DNA of 64,000 nt from JAOXRU01 sp965247735 (lineage in GTDB: Bacteria > Bacteroidota > Bacteroidia > Flavobacteriales > Flavobacteriaceae): the NCBI GenBank assembly GCA_965247735.1, contig CBDFHN010000002.1, positions 744,001-808,000 of the forward strand, in the 5' to 3' direction. The number at the start of each line of letters is the position of its first letter. The stretch's first letter is position 1. The translations under genes were made by a program, and so were the position numbers. Under the pieces are notes generated by a model, which saw only the letters and a list, made by a program, of their open reading frames with translations, was not told the DNA's origin and made no database searches. Shown here in pieces: positions 26,013 through 35,435 of this stretch.

Positions 26013-27194
26013 ATGAAAAACACAAGAATAGCCTCTATTGATATTCTAAGGGCATTAACAATGGTATTAATGATATGGGTTAACGACTTTTGGACCTTAA
26101 CGGGTATTCCAAAATGGTTAAAACACGCCAATGCTATTGAAGACTATCTGGGATTTTCTGATATTATTTTCCCTCTATTTTTATTTATAGTTGGACTAAG
26201 TATTCCCTTGGCAATACAGCAACGTAAGAAAAAAGGAGAGCCTAATTTTACAATAGCAAAACACATTATCATCAGATCAATTTCTTTGCTTATTATTGGT
26301 TTTTTTATGGTAAACTACGAAACTCTTAATCATAACCTTGTTGTTGGAGGAAAATATGTATGGGGCTTACTTATGGCTACCGCAGTAGTTCTTATTTGGA
26401 TGAATTGGAATAAAAGTCCAGTACCAAAAAAATGGCATAATCTATTTATAATAGTAGGCATATCCATCTTAATTCTACTTGCCGTTATCTATAAATCTGG
26501 TCCTGATGGTACTCAATGGATGACCAAACAATGGTGGGGTATTTTAGGACTTATTGGTTGGGCTTATCTACTAAATGCTTTGGTTTTTTTATATGCGAAA
26601 GGAAACCTTTATATCATGATTGGACTTCTAATTATCCTTAACGTTTTATGCGTTTTTAATCATACTGATATATTACCAAAATCTGATGGATATATTAGTT
26701 ATTTATCTGTCTTATATACTGGAGCAACACCTGCATTTACCGCTGCAGGAATTGTTACTTCATTAATTTTTAGCAAATTATCAATACATAACAGCAAACG
26801 AATACTTCCAATAGTTATTAGTTTAGGTATAATAAGTCTTATTTACGGAATTGCAACTAAGTCTTTTTGGGGCATCTCTAAAATTCAAGCAACACCATCT
26901 TGGCTAGCCATTTGCACAGGAATAAGCTTTATTTCTTTTGCGGTATTCTACTATATTGCTGATATAAAAAAACAAACAAAATGGTCCAATTTTATTGCTC
27001 CAGCTGGTACTGCCACTCTAAGTTGCTATATGGTTCCTTATTTTATTTATCCATTACGAGAAATGAATACTATTAGGCTTCCCAGTAGCCTTAATGAAGG
27101 TATTGTAGGTCTTTTAGGATCTTTTATTTTTTCCCTAGTGGTCGTTACATTTATTGGTTGGACTAGAAAAAAAGGATTTACCTTAAAACTATAA
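26013..27194 (+). CDS. Membrane acyltransferase-like protein (DUF5009/HGSNAT type)
   Basis: 393 residues with about 10 transmembrane helices. The start RIASIDILRALTMVLMIWVND is characteristic of the DUF5009 / heparan-alpha-glucosaminide N-acetyltransferase-like family, in which a conserved Asp and the following helix begin the fold. Such proteins are thought to transfer acetyl groups across the membrane to amino sugars; the substrate is unproven here. Single gene ended by a bidirectional terminator shared with murA. Confidence 0.85.
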   Translation: MKNTRIASIDILRALTMVLMIWVNDFWTLTGIPKWLKHANAIEDYLGFSDIIFPLFLFIVGLSIPLAIQQRKKKGEPNFTIAKHIIIRSISLLIIGFFMVNYETLNHNLVVGGKYVWGLLMATAVVLIWMNWNKSPVPKKWHNLFIIVGISILILLAVIYKSGPDGTQWMTKQWWGILGLIGWAYLLNALVFLYAKGNLYIMIGLLIILNVLCVFNHTDILPKSDGYISYLSVLYTGATPAFTAAGIVTSLIFSKLSIHNSKRILPIVISLGIISLIYGIATKSFWGISKIQATPSWLAICTGISFISFAVFYYIADIKKQTKWSNFIAPAGTATLSCYMVPYFIYPLREMNTIRLPSSLNEGIVGLLGSFIFSLVVVTFIGWTRKKGFTLKL

Positions 27195-27201
27195 CAATAA
27201 A

Positions 27202-27232
27202 AAAGAGGAACCCATGCTGTGGATTCCTCTTT
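27202..27232. terminator. Bidirectional terminator between the acyltransferase-like gene and murA
   Basis: AAAGAGGAA (27202-27210) pairs with TTCCTCTTT (27224-27232), and the inner CC/GG pairs extend the stem. It sits between two convergent genes. Confidence 0.85.
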
Positions 27233-27269
27233 ATTAGTTGATGCCTAACAAGGCAATTATATCATTTTA

Positions 27270-28577
27270 TTACATTCTCGTAATACGAGCTCCAATAGCG
27301 CGCAAACGCTCATCAATATTTTCATATCCTCTATCTATCTGTTCTATATTATGAATTGTAGATGTCCCTTTTGCCGATAAAGCAGCGATTAATAAGGAAA
27401 CTCCAGCTCTAATATCAGGAGATGTCATCGTTGTTGCCTTTAATGTAGATTTAAAATCGTGCCCCATAACTGATGCTCTATGTGGATCGCATAATATAAT
27501 CTTTGCCCCCATGTCTATTAATTTATCGACAAAAAACAACCTACTTTCGAACATTTTTTGATGTATCAATACACTACCTCTTGCCTGTGTTGCTACCACC
27601 AAAATAATACTTAATAAATCTGGTGTAAAACCTGGCCAAGGACCATCAGAAATAGTTAAAATAGAACCATCTATATAATTTTGTATCTCGTATCCATCTT
27701 TATGAGCTGGAATATAAATATCATCACCTTTTTTTTCTAATGTGATTCCCAGTTTTCTAAAAACATCAGGAATTTGTCCTAAATCATTCCAACTTACATT
27801 TTTAATTGTAATCTCACTCTTAGTCATTACAGCAAGTCCTATCCAACTCCCTATTTCTATCATATCAGGAAGCATTCTATGTGTGGTGCCTCCAAGATTA
27901 TCTACACCTTCAATTACCAATAAATTAGAACCTACTCCACTAATTTTTGCCCCCATTCTATTGAGCATTTTACATAACTGCTGTAAATAAGGCTCACATG
28001 CTGCATTATATATTGTAGTAGTTCCATTTGCTAATACTGCTGCCATTACAATGTTTGCAGTACCAGTAACAGATGCTTCATCTAAAAGCATATAAGTACC
28101 TTGCAGCTTTTCTGCTTCAACACCATAAAAATAATCTTCTTTATTGTATCTAAACTTAGCTCCAAGACGTATAAATCCCTCAAAATGGGTATCTAATCTT
28201 CTACGTCCAATTTTATCTCCTCCTGGTTTTGGAATATATCCTTTTCCGAAACGAGCCAATAAAGGACCAACAAGCATTATAGAACCACGCAATCCTCGTC
28301 CTTCTACTTTAAAATCTTCTGATTGCAAATAGTCTAAATTTACATCATCCGCTTTAAAAGTATAACTTCCTTTTCCTTTTTTTTGAATTTTAACTCCTAA
28401 GTTTTCTAAAAGGGCTATAAGCTTATTAACATCTATAATATCAGGGATATTATTGATAGTAACCTCTTCAGGAGTTAGTAGTACAGCACATAGAATCTGG
28501 AGTGATTCGTTTTTAGCACCTTGTGGAGTAATTTCACCTTTAAGTTGGTGTCCTCCTTCAATTTTAAATGTTCCCAT
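27270..28577 (-). CDS. murA: UDP-N-acetylglucosamine 1-carboxyvinyltransferase
   Basis: 435 residues, full length. It starts with the typical FKIEGGHQLKGEITPQGAKNE, holding the Lys and Asn of the substrate loop. MurA transfers enolpyruvate from PEP to UDP-GlcNAc, the first committed step of peptidoglycan synthesis. The active-site loop reads PKPGGDKIGRRR. Asp121 occupies the place of the catalytic, fosfomycin-alkylated Cys of Escherichia coli MurA (Cys115). This substitution is known to make MurA insensitive to fosfomycin. The gene starts 8 nt after the end of the DUF4290 gene. Confidence 0.95.
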   Translation of the reverse strand: MGTFKIEGGHQLKGEITPQGAKNESLQILCAVLLTPEEVTINNIPDIIDVNKLIALLENLGVKIQKKGKGSYTFKADDVNLDYLQSEDFKVEGRGLRGSIMLVGPLLARFGKGYIPKPGGDKIGRRRLDTHFEGFIRLGAKFRYNKEDYFYGVEAEKLQGTYMLLDEASVTGTANIVMAAVLANGTTTIYNAACEPYLQQLCKMLNRMGAKISGVGSNLLVIEGVDNLGGTTHRMLPDMIEIGSWIGLAVMTKSEITIKNVSWNDLGQIPDVFRKLGITLEKKGDDIYIPAHKDGYEIQNYIDGSILTISDGPWPGFTPDLLSIILVVATQARGSVLIHQKMFESRLFFVDKLIDMGAKIILCDPHRASVMGHDFKSTLKATTMTSPDIRAGVSLLIAALSAKGTSTIHNIEQIDRGYENIDERLRAIGARITRM

Positions 28578-28585
28578 TTATGGTT

Positions 28586-29254
28586 TTAGTATCTTTTTTT
28601 ATTTCTATTCTTGTTGCTATGATTGCTACTACTCTTTTTAGTATTCGTCGTAGACCTATTTTTAGCAACTCTATTTTTTAAGAAAAAACCACTTTCTTTT
28701 AGGTTTTCTTCCGTTTCAGTTAGATCTATTTGTCCATCACTCAAATCTAAAAGATGCTTAAATATTGCACTATCATCCACAGTATCTTTGTTCCAATTTA
28801 AGTAACATTTTTTCATATGAGTAGCAATTGCAAATTCTAATGCATCTCTCATATCACCTTGTTCCCAACTACATGCAACATCAACCATTCGCTTAATGTT
28901 GTTACCATAAAATCTATATTTAGGATAATTCTGAGGATATACCAGTGGTTCTGGACGTTCTTCTAATAATTCTTTTGTTGGTTTAGGAAAAGGAGACTCT
29001 ACGTCCAATCTAAAATCTGACATGATAAATAGCTGATCCCATAATTTATGCTGAAAATCAGGTACATCTCTTAAGTGCGGATTTAAATTCCCCATTACTC
29101 CAATAATTGCATTAGCAATTTTATTTCTTTCTTCTACATCTTCGATGGATACCGCATGATCTATCATTTTTTGAAAATGCCTTCCATACTCAGGTATAAT
29201 AAGTTTGGAACGTTCGGTATTGTACTCTAAATTGTTTACTAGATTATCTTTCAA
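28586..29254 (-). CDS. DUF4290 protein
   Basis: 222 residues. The conserved Bacteroidota DUF4290 core covers about 8-180, with YNTERSKLIIPEYGRHFQKM and YPKYRFYGNNIKRMVD in pieces. The C-terminal 40 residues are basic and low complexity (NTKKSSSNHSNKNRNKKRY), suggesting nucleic-acid contact. Conserved position directly before murA. No function has been assigned to the family that I know of. Confidence 0.85.
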   Translation of the reverse strand: MKDNLVNNLEYNTERSKLIIPEYGRHFQKMIDHAVSIEDVEERNKIANAIIGVMGNLNPHLRDVPDFQHKLWDQLFIMSDFRLDVESPFPKPTKELLEERPEPLVYPQNYPKYRFYGNNIKRMVDVACSWEQGDMRDALEFAIATHMKKCYLNWNKDTVDDSAIFKHLLDLSDGQIDLTETEENLKESGFFLKNRVAKNRSTTNTKKSSSNHSNKNRNKKRY

Positions 29255-29445
29255 AATAAGTATTATAATTAAGCGCTATTGGCTATTTTAATGAAGTCTT
29301 TACTTTACAAAACGCAAAATAGTGAAAAATATGGAACAATAGCCCAAAAAAATCAACAACTTCGACCCAAGGGTACGAGCTATGCTTCCCAAAAATCATT
29401 TTAATTTCGAAGCAAGTCTCGAGGAATTAGACCCTCGATGAGGGA
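29255..29445. repeat. Intergenic segment with hairpin unit
   Basis: Around 29395-29447 the sequence TCGAAGCAAGTCTCGAGGAATTAG followed by ACCCTCGATGAGGGATTA forms short stems (CCCTC-GAT-GAGGG). It has no coding potential and resembles the short palindromic intergenic units common in this family. Only one copy was seen in the window. Confidence 0.35.
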
Positions 29446-29733
29446 TTAAAGAGATATGACTCCTTCTACTGTTGTAACTTTTTTATACTTTGCAATTACA
29501 GCATCTGGGCTTTCCATTTTTACGGTTATAGACAAGCTGGTATAGGTTCCTTTTTTCGATTTTCTACTTTCTATTACTGCTCCTATATTATCAAAATATC
29601 CTGTAATTTCTTTCACTTTTTCTTCGCTTGAGGGAATAATAAATTTATAAAGATATAAAGAGGGCCATTCGGAAGTTTCTTCCAATTTCTCTTTTAATCT
29701 TCCATAAAATTCTTTCTGTTGGTCTTCCGTCAT
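29446..29733 (-). CDS. DUF493 family protein
   Basis: 95 residues with the ferredoxin-like ACT-related fold of the YbeD/DUF493 family: LYLYKFIIPSSEEKVKEI, then the second half YTSLSITVKMESPDAVIAKYKKV. Members are small cytoplasmic proteins of unclear regulatory role. It is divergent from the P-loop gene at 29827. Confidence 0.8.
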   Translation of the reverse strand: MTEDQQKEFYGRLKEKLEETSEWPSLYLYKFIIPSSEEKVKEITGYFDNIGAVIESRKSKKGTYTSLSITVKMESPDAVIAKYKKVTTVEGVISL

Positions 29734-29826
29734 TGTTGCTTTTTTTTTAGCAAAGATATAGTTTCGATTTCAATTTTTAAATAATAAGCATATTTCATTA
29801 CTTTTGTAAGAATCAATTGTTATAAA

Positions 29827-30366
29827 ATGGGATTAAAAAAGATAGTTATTACTGGAGGTCCAGGTACTGGAAAAACAGCTGTTGTAAATAAATTAAAAAA
29901 ATTAGGCCATCATTGTTTTGAAGAAATATCAAGACAAATTACACTAGAGGCAAAAAAACAAGGAATAGATCAGCTTTTCTTAACAGACTCTTTATTATTT
30001 AGTCAAGGGTTGATGCAAGGACGAAAGCAACAATTTAAAGACGCAGTTACTGCACCTGCAGCGCTTACATTTTTGGATAGAGGAATGCCAGATATTGTTG
30101 CATATATGGATTATATTGGCGATCAATATCCAAAATATTTTGAAAAAAACTGTACTGAAAATAGATATGATATCGTTTTTATGCTTCCTCCTTGGAAAGA
30201 AATATACAAAGAAGACAATGAGCGCTACGAAAGCTTTGAGCAGGCCCAAGATATCCATACTTATCTAGAAAAAGCTTATATCAATTATGGATATACTCCA
30301 ATTATTGTCCCTTTTGGTACTATTGAAGAACGTACAAACTTTATTTTGGATACTGTAAAACCTTAA
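29827..30366 (+). CDS. AAA_28-type P-loop nucleotide-binding protein
   Basis: 179 residues with a Walker A motif GGPGTGKTAVVN at about 9-20, LDRGMPD in the middle (kinase-like) and a lid-like C-terminus. Looks like a small nucleotide or metabolite kinase of the AAA_28/NadR-like group. The stop codon overlaps the recQ start by one base (TAATG), so the two are translationally coupled. A -7 element TACTTTTG is at 29799-29806. Exact role unknown. Confidence 0.8.
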   Translation: MGLKKIVITGGPGTGKTAVVNKLKKLGHHCFEEISRQITLEAKKQGIDQLFLTDSLLFSQGLMQGRKQQFKDAVTAPAALTFLDRGMPDIVAYMDYIGDQYPKYFEKNCTENRYDIVFMLPPWKEIYKEDNERYESFEQAQDIHTYLEKAYINYGYTPIIVPFGTIEERTNFILDTVKP

Positions 30367-32267
30367 TGAAAATAGAAAGCCCTAAAGAAATATTACAACA
30401 TTATTGGGGGCATCCGCAATTTCGGGAGCCACAAGAAGAGATTATTGAAGCTATCTTAAACAAGGAAGATGTTTTGGCATTGTTACCTACTGGTGGTGGA
30501 AAATCAGTTTGTTTTCAAATACCAGCCTTATCCATTCCAGGAATTTGTATTGTTATTTCACCCTTAGTGGCATTGATAAAAGATCAGGTTACACAGCTAA
30601 AAAACAAAGGTATTAAAGCGCTTTCTCTTGTAGGAGGTATGAGTTTTGATGATGTAAACACTACTTTGGACAATTGTATTAATGGTAACTATAAATTTCT
30701 TTACCTATCTCCAGAACGTTTGCAACAAGAACTGGTAAGAGCCCGCATTCAACAAATGAATGTAAATCTTATCGCTATAGATGAAGCACATTGTATATCA
30801 CAATGGGGAAATGATTTTAGACCTGCGTATCTTAAATGTGCTGAAATAAAAGATTTTTTTCCTGATACCCCATTAATTGCTTTAACTGCTACAGCTACAA
30901 CAAAAGTTGCACAAGATATTATTGACAACCTTAAGATTAAGAATCAAAAAATAATTAGAAAATCTTTTTTTAGACCAAATATTGCTTATCAAATACAACA
31001 TCACGAAGATAAAATACATAAGCTAAAACAATATGCACTTGGCACCTCTGGAAGCATTATCATCTACGTTAATAACAGAAAAACTACCAAAGAACTTTAT
31101 GATATTCTGAGTCTTCAAGGTACTTCTGTAACTTTTTTTCATGGAGGATTATCAAACAAAGAAAAAATAGAACGCTTAGCACAATGGAGTTCCAATGAAA
31201 AAAAGGTAATTGTAGCTACCAATGCATTTGGAATGGGAATAGACAAGCCAGATGTGCGCTTAGTTATCCATTATCATATTCCTGACAGTATCGAAAACTA
31301 TTTTCAAGAAGCAGGAAGAGCTGGACGAGATGGTAAAAAAGCCATTGCCATCCTCTTAAAAAACAATACTGATGAAACGCAACTAAAAAAACAATTTTTA
31401 GGTGGACTACCCACTGTTGAGTTTACCAAGTTGCTCTATCGAAAACTTAACAGTTACCTATTGATTGCCTACGGCGAGGGTAAATTACAACCCTATTTCT
31501 TGAATTTTAATTCTTTTTGCAATGCCTATAAGTTCAATTCCAGAATGGTCTATAATGGATTAAAATTATTGGATAGAAATACGGTAATTACTCTTTCTGA
31601 ATCTTTTAATAAAAGAACAGAAATACAGTTTATTACAGCTGGGCAAGCTCTTTTTTATTATTTAGACAGAAATCCAAAAATAGAAACTATAGTAAAGAGT
31701 ATTTTAAGAAGCTATGGCGGAATTTTTGATTTCACAACCAAGATAAATACGTACTTTATTGCCAAAAAAAATGGCATCTCAGAAGATGCTGTTTTTAAGA
31801 TATTAGAAACGCTAGAAAAAGATGGTATAATTAACTATCAAGCGCATACTACAGATATTGAAATTAATTTCTTAGTCCCTAGAGAAGACGATAAAACCAT
31901 TAATATTTTTGCAAAAAGCATAGTTCAGGATCTAAAAACAAAAACAGATCGCATTACTCAAATGCTAAATTTTGTAAATGACACTGAGATCTGTAAAAAC
32001 AAATTATTACTCTCCTATTTTGGAGAAAAAGAAATAACGGATTGCGGCAATTGTTCTTCTTGTGATACCAAGAAGAAGGAAAACCCAACTCTTAAAGGAA
32101 TTGTAAAAGAAGCTATTGTAAAACTCCTACAAAAAGGAGCATGTAATTCTAGAGAACTTGTCAAAATAGTTACTTATAAAGAAACCTTAGTTTTGACTTG
32201 CTTATCTGAACTGCTCAATGCAGATATAATTAAAATAAACACAAAAAACCAATACTATATACACTAA
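30366..32267 (+). CDS. recQ: RecQ family ATP-dependent DNA helicase
   Basis: 633 residues. Helicase motifs: Walker A LPTGGGKSVCFQ, motif II DEAHCISQWGNDFRP with the aromatic-rich loop, and motif VI QEAGRAGRDG. The RecQ-C-terminal zinc site is CKN...CGNCSSC near residue 560. No HRDC domain follows, so it is the short form. RecQ unwinds DNA 3' to 5' in recombination and repair. It follows the AAA_28 gene with a 1-nt overlap and precedes fmt by 3 nt. Confidence 0.92.
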   Translation: MKIESPKEILQHYWGHPQFREPQEEIIEAILNKEDVLALLPTGGGKSVCFQIPALSIPGICIVISPLVALIKDQVTQLKNKGIKALSLVGGMSFDDVNTTLDNCINGNYKFLYLSPERLQQELVRARIQQMNVNLIAIDEAHCISQWGNDFRPAYLKCAEIKDFFPDTPLIALTATATTKVAQDIIDNLKIKNQKIIRKSFFRPNIAYQIQHHEDKIHKLKQYALGTSGSIIIYVNNRKTTKELYDILSLQGTSVTFFHGGLSNKEKIERLAQWSSNEKKVIVATNAFGMGIDKPDVRLVIHYHIPDSIENYFQEAGRAGRDGKKAIAILLKNNTDETQLKKQFLGGLPTVEFTKLLYRKLNSYLLIAYGEGKLQPYFLNFNSFCNAYKFNSRMVYNGLKLLDRNTVITLSESFNKRTEIQFITAGQALFYYLDRNPKIETIVKSILRSYGGIFDFTTKINTYFIAKKNGISEDAVFKILETLEKDGIINYQAHTTDIEINFLVPREDDKTINIFAKSIVQDLKTKTDRITQMLNFVNDTEICKNKLLLSYFGEKEITDCGNCSSCDTKKKENPTLKGIVKEAIVKLLQKGACNSRELVKIVTYKETLVLTCLSELLNADIIKINTKNQYYIH

Positions 32268-32270
32268 TAT

Positions 32271-33221
32271 ATGTCCAAAGCACTAAGAATAGTTTTTATG
32301 GGAACTCCAGATTTTGCAGTAACAACATTGCAGGCACTGGTAAATAACAATTATAAGGTAGTAGGTGTTATTACTGCTCCAGACAGGCCTGCAGGAAGAG
32401 GTAGAAAAGTAAGCAGTTCTGCTGTAAAAAAATATGCCGAAGCGGAAAACCTCAACATACTACAACCAACCAACTTAAAAGATGAAGGTTTTATTAAAAC
32501 CCTTTCTGACTTAAATGCCAATCTTCAAATTGTTGTTGCCTTTAGAATGCTCCCAAAGGCAGTATGGAATATGCCTAGTATAGGTACTTTTAACCTACAC
32601 GCATCATTATTACCCAACTACAGAGGAGCAGCACCAATAAACTGGGCTATAATAAATGGTGAGAAAAAAACAGGGGTAACCACATTTTTTATTGATGAAA
32701 AAATTGATACTGGAGTTGTTATCTTACAAAACAGTATTACAATAGATAAAGAAGACACAGCGGGCACATTACATGACAAACTAATGAATATTGGTGCAGC
32801 GTTAGTATTGCAAACGGTACAGCTTATTGAAGAGGAAAAAGCAACAACCATAGCCCAAGAAGAAACAGACGTGCTTAAATCTGCTTATAAGATACATAAA
32901 GACACTTGCAAAATAAATTGGACACTATCTGGAGAAACCATATATAATTTTATAAGAGGACTAAGTCCTTACCCTGCTGCATGGACTCAATTGATGAATG
33001 AAAATACTACATTAAATATAAAAATATACAAGGCTACTTTTTCATCTGAAGATCATGATCATAAAATTGGACTTCTTATTTCTGACAAAAAAACTGCAAA
33101 AATTGCGATTAAGGATGGATATATGGAGTTACATGAATTTCAATTGCCTGGAAAAAAGCCTATGCCTGTAAAAGACATTCTAAACGGGTTTTCTTTTAAA
33201 AATGATGCTTATGTTTACTAA
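32271..33221 (+). CDS. fmt: Methionyl-tRNA formyltransferase
   Basis: 316 residues with FMGTPDFAV at the start and the formyl-transfer motif NLHASLLPNYRGAAPINWAI near residue 107-126, including the catalytic His. A C-terminal tRNA-binding barrel follows. It formylates initiator Met-tRNA using 10-formyl-tetrahydrofolate. It follows recQ by 3 nt in the same transcript. Normal length. Confidence 0.95.
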   Translation: MSKALRIVFMGTPDFAVTTLQALVNNNYKVVGVITAPDRPAGRGRKVSSSAVKKYAEAENLNILQPTNLKDEGFIKTLSDLNANLQIVVAFRMLPKAVWNMPSIGTFNLHASLLPNYRGAAPINWAIINGEKKTGVTTFFIDEKIDTGVVILQNSITIDKEDTAGTLHDKLMNIGAALVLQTVQLIEEEKATTIAQEETDVLKSAYKIHKDTCKINWTLSGETIYNFIRGLSPYPAAWTQLMNENTTLNIKIYKATFSSEDHDHKIGLLISDKKTAKIAIKDGYMELHEFQLPGKKPMPVKDILNGFSFKNDAYVY

Positions 33222-33323
33222 GCCGCAGTATAACTGGGATTACAAAAAATACATAAAACCTATTAACTTTATTAACAATGCCTATGAGTTATTAACAAAT
33301 ATGGGGATTTAGGGCGGTTTTAC

Positions 33324-33353
33324 TTGCGAGGAATGTAAATCCTTCTAAATTTG
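33324..33353 (+). promoter_or_regulatory. Promoter of the HU gene
   Basis: TTG (33324-33326), 19 nt, TAAATTTG (33346-33353). A good match to the Bacteroidota promoter, 52 nt upstream of the HU start codon. Confidence 0.7.
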
Positions 33354-33405
33354 TGGAGCTATTAAAATATGTTTAACCAACAATTTTTTTTAAATTTAGA
33401 TAATT

Positions 33406-33678
33406 ATGAACAAAACTGAGTTAATTGACGCGATGGCAGCTGATGCTGGAATTACAAAAGCGGCAGCAAAAAAAGCACTAGAATCTTTTTTAGGTAATGT
33501 AGAAGGATCTCTTAAAAAAGGTGGTCGTGTATCATTAGTAGGATTCGGATCATGGTCTGTATCAAACAGAGCAGCAAGAGAAGGTAGAAACCCACAAACT
33601 GGAAAAACTATCCAAATTGCAGCTAAAAATGTTGTAAAGTTTAAAGCTGGTGCTGACTTAAGCAAATCGGTAAACTAA
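33406..33678 (+). CDS. HU-family DNA-binding protein
   Basis: 90 residues with the complete HU fold: MNKTELIDAMAADAGITKAAAKKALE helices, the VSLVGFGSWSV beta strand, and the arm REGRNPQTGKTIQIAAKN with the proline that intercalates into DNA. It bends and compacts DNA. Own promoter and own terminator, as expected for an abundant chromosomal protein. Confidence 0.95.
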   Translation: MNKTELIDAMAADAGITKAAAKKALESFLGNVEGSLKKGGRVSLVGFGSWSVSNRAAREGRNPQTGKTIQIAAKNVVKFKAGADLSKSVN

Positions 33679-33703
33679 TTTATAAATTATAAATTATTTT
33701 AAA

Positions 33704-33740
33704 AAAGAGTGTTTTCTTTAATGGAAACGCTCTTTTTTTT
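33704..33740 (+). terminator. Terminator of the HU gene
   Basis: AAAGAGTGTTTTC pairs with GAAACGCTCTTT across TTTAATG and is followed by a long T-run. Confidence 0.85.
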
Positions 33741-33755
33741 GTGTTAAGGATTGTA

Positions 33756-33895
33756 GCATTTGTTGGAGCTCTCTAAAATCTGAGTTTACAAAAGCAAAAA
33801 AACATACTTCTTATATACTACATATTCTTATCTACATGTAAGATTATAAGAAGCGACTGCGAAAAGCCTGACCGCAGTTTACGAAGGGAACACCC
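33756..33895 (+). repeat. Dispersed intergenic repeat, copy 2
   Basis: GCATTTGTTGGAGCTCTCT (33756-33774) and AAGAAGCGACTGC (33848-33860), then GCCTGACCGCAG, match copy 1 (19320-19392, opposite strand) in order. The two blocks are adjacent in copy 1 but separated here by about 73 nt of AT-rich sequence. The stretch from 33741 to 34033 holds no gene. Confidence 0.6.
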
Positions 33896-34033
33896 AAAAG
33901 AAACATACTCAACCGAATAGGAGTATCTCTACTATAAAAAAACAACTTGTTTCTTGATTAATCCATTTTTAAATTAATAAATACTTTGAGGTTTAACAAA
34001 AAAAGTATAGCTTTAGGTATAATATTTTAACAA

Positions 34034-34594
34034 ATGATAGCTTTAAAACCAACAAAAGGGCATTTATTGATTGCCGAGCCTTCCATAATAGGAGACGTGT
34101 CTTTTAACAGATCGGTAGTTTTATTAGCTGAACACAATCAGCAAGGTTCTATTGGTTTTATCCTAAACAAGCCTCTGGAATTTTCTCTTGATGAATTGGT
34201 TCCCGAAATATCTAAATCCTTTAAAGTATATAATGGAGGTCCTGTAGAACAAGACAATCTATATTTTATTCATAAAATACCCGATTTAATTACCAATAGC
34301 ATAGAAATTTCTAATGGAATCTATTGGGGAGGTGATTTTGAAAAGGTAGTACATCTCATAAACGACGCTGTTGTAACTGAAGATGAGATTCGTTTTTTCT
34401 TGGGCTATTCTGGATGGGAATTGGCACAATTGGAAACAGAATTACAGGCAGACTCTTGGGTAGTTTTAAAAAACATTTACAAAAACAATGTTATTAAAAA
34501 ATCTACTGATGCCCTCTGGAAAGAAAAGATGTTGGAACTTGGTGGAGACTACATGCTCTGGTCCAATGCTCCTGAAAACCCTAATTTGAATTAG
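34034..34594 (+). CDS. YqgE/AlgH family protein
   Basis: 186 residues with the family start KGHLLIAEPSIIGDVSFNRSVVLLAEH, the motif GSIGFILNKPL and the conserved FFLGYSGWELAQLETEL. Widespread, small cytoplasmic protein with an unusual fold and no firmly established activity. Its last 14 nt overlap the end of the convergent aminotransferase gene. Confidence 0.9.
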   Translation: MIALKPTKGHLLIAEPSIIGDVSFNRSVVLLAEHNQQGSIGFILNKPLEFSLDELVPEISKSFKVYNGGPVEQDNLYFIHKIPDLITNSIEISNGIYWGGDFEKVVHLINDAVVTEDEIRFFLGYSGWELAQLETELQADSWVVLKNIYKNNVIKKSTDALWKEKMLELGGDYMLWSNAPENPNLN

Positions 34595-35435
34595 ACAATC
34601 GTATTTTTACATTAAGTTTCCCTAACATTTCTTTTGCAACTTTATTTGAATATGTTTTTTTCCTGTATTTTGTAATTGGCTGTACGCCTATTATAGAATT
34701 TGTAGTAAACAGCTCGTCTGCCTTTTGCAGCTCAAATGGTGATATGAGTGCTTCCTCTAAGATATAATCTGGTAAAAGCGCTATAATTGCTATTAGTTGC
34801 TTTCTTATAATGCCATTTATACAGCCTTCTGACAATGGCGGTGTTTTAATTCGATTATCTTTCACTAAAAATAAATTACCATTAAGTGTTTCTACCACAT
34901 TCTTTTTGCTGTTTACTAACAAGCAGTTTTGATATCCATTTTCTTTCGCAAAAATACTACCTACAATATTGATAAGTCTATTGGTAGATTTTAAAGTGCT
35001 TAATAAATCTGCATTTACATAAAAGTCTTTAAATAATTCTACTTCATAATCGCTAGTATTCAGTAAATAAAAAGGGCTTTGCAACTCGGATAGTTCAATA
35101 ATGTAAGATACATCATTAGTTATTGGCAAATACAAGCCTTCTGCATCTCTAAAAACAGTAAGCCTTATCCGCACAGCACCTTTTTCGAGAACTGATGATT
35201 TTATAAGTTTTAAAACCTCTTCTGAAAGGAATTCCATGGTAAAATTCATTGGAATCTCCATTCTTAATATTCGCATTGCAGACATTAACCTAAGATAATG
35301 CTCTTCCCACAAAAGAATTTCTGAATTAACAACTCTAAAAGTCTCAAAAACACCATCTCCATATTTTAAACCTCTATTGGTTTGGTTCAAAAACTGAACT
35401 CCTGAATCTAAAACGGTACCATTATAATTAACCAT
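34581..35435 (-). CDS. Class IV PLP aminotransferase (PabC/IlvE-like)
   Basis: About 284 residues when started at MVNYNGTVLD (35435). A longer frame from 35540 would translate the terminator of the upstream gene and overlap that gene, so I reject it. NRGLKYGDGVFETFRVV and the later LKSTNRLINIV with the PLP-lysine region fit class IV, as in 4-amino-4-deoxychorismate lyase or branched-chain aminotransferase. KKNVVETLNGNLFLV is the conserved beta segment. Which reaction it performs is not decided by sequence; PabC-like is my favoured reading. Confidence 0.85.
   Translation of the reverse strand: MVNYNGTVLDSGVQFLNQTNRGLKYGDGVFETFRVVNSEILLWEEHYLRLMSAMRILRMEIPMNFTMEFLSEEVLKLIKSSVLEKGAVRIRLTVFRDAEGLYLPITNDVSYIIELSELQSPFYLLNTSDYEVELFKDFYVNADLLSTLKSTNRLINIVGSIFAKENGYQNCLLVNSKKNVVETLNGNLFLVKDNRIKTPPLSEGCINGIIRKQLIAIIALLPDYILEEALISPFELQKADELFTTNSIIGVQPITKYRKKTYSNKVAKEMLGKLNVKIRLSNSN

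Noticed and set aside
33761..33781. GGAGCTCTCTAAAAT and, at 20755, GGGGCTCGTTTTGAAT as possible targets of the guide RNA.
   Set aside because: Both need gaps and several mismatches, including in the first bases. Neither has a continuous seed match.
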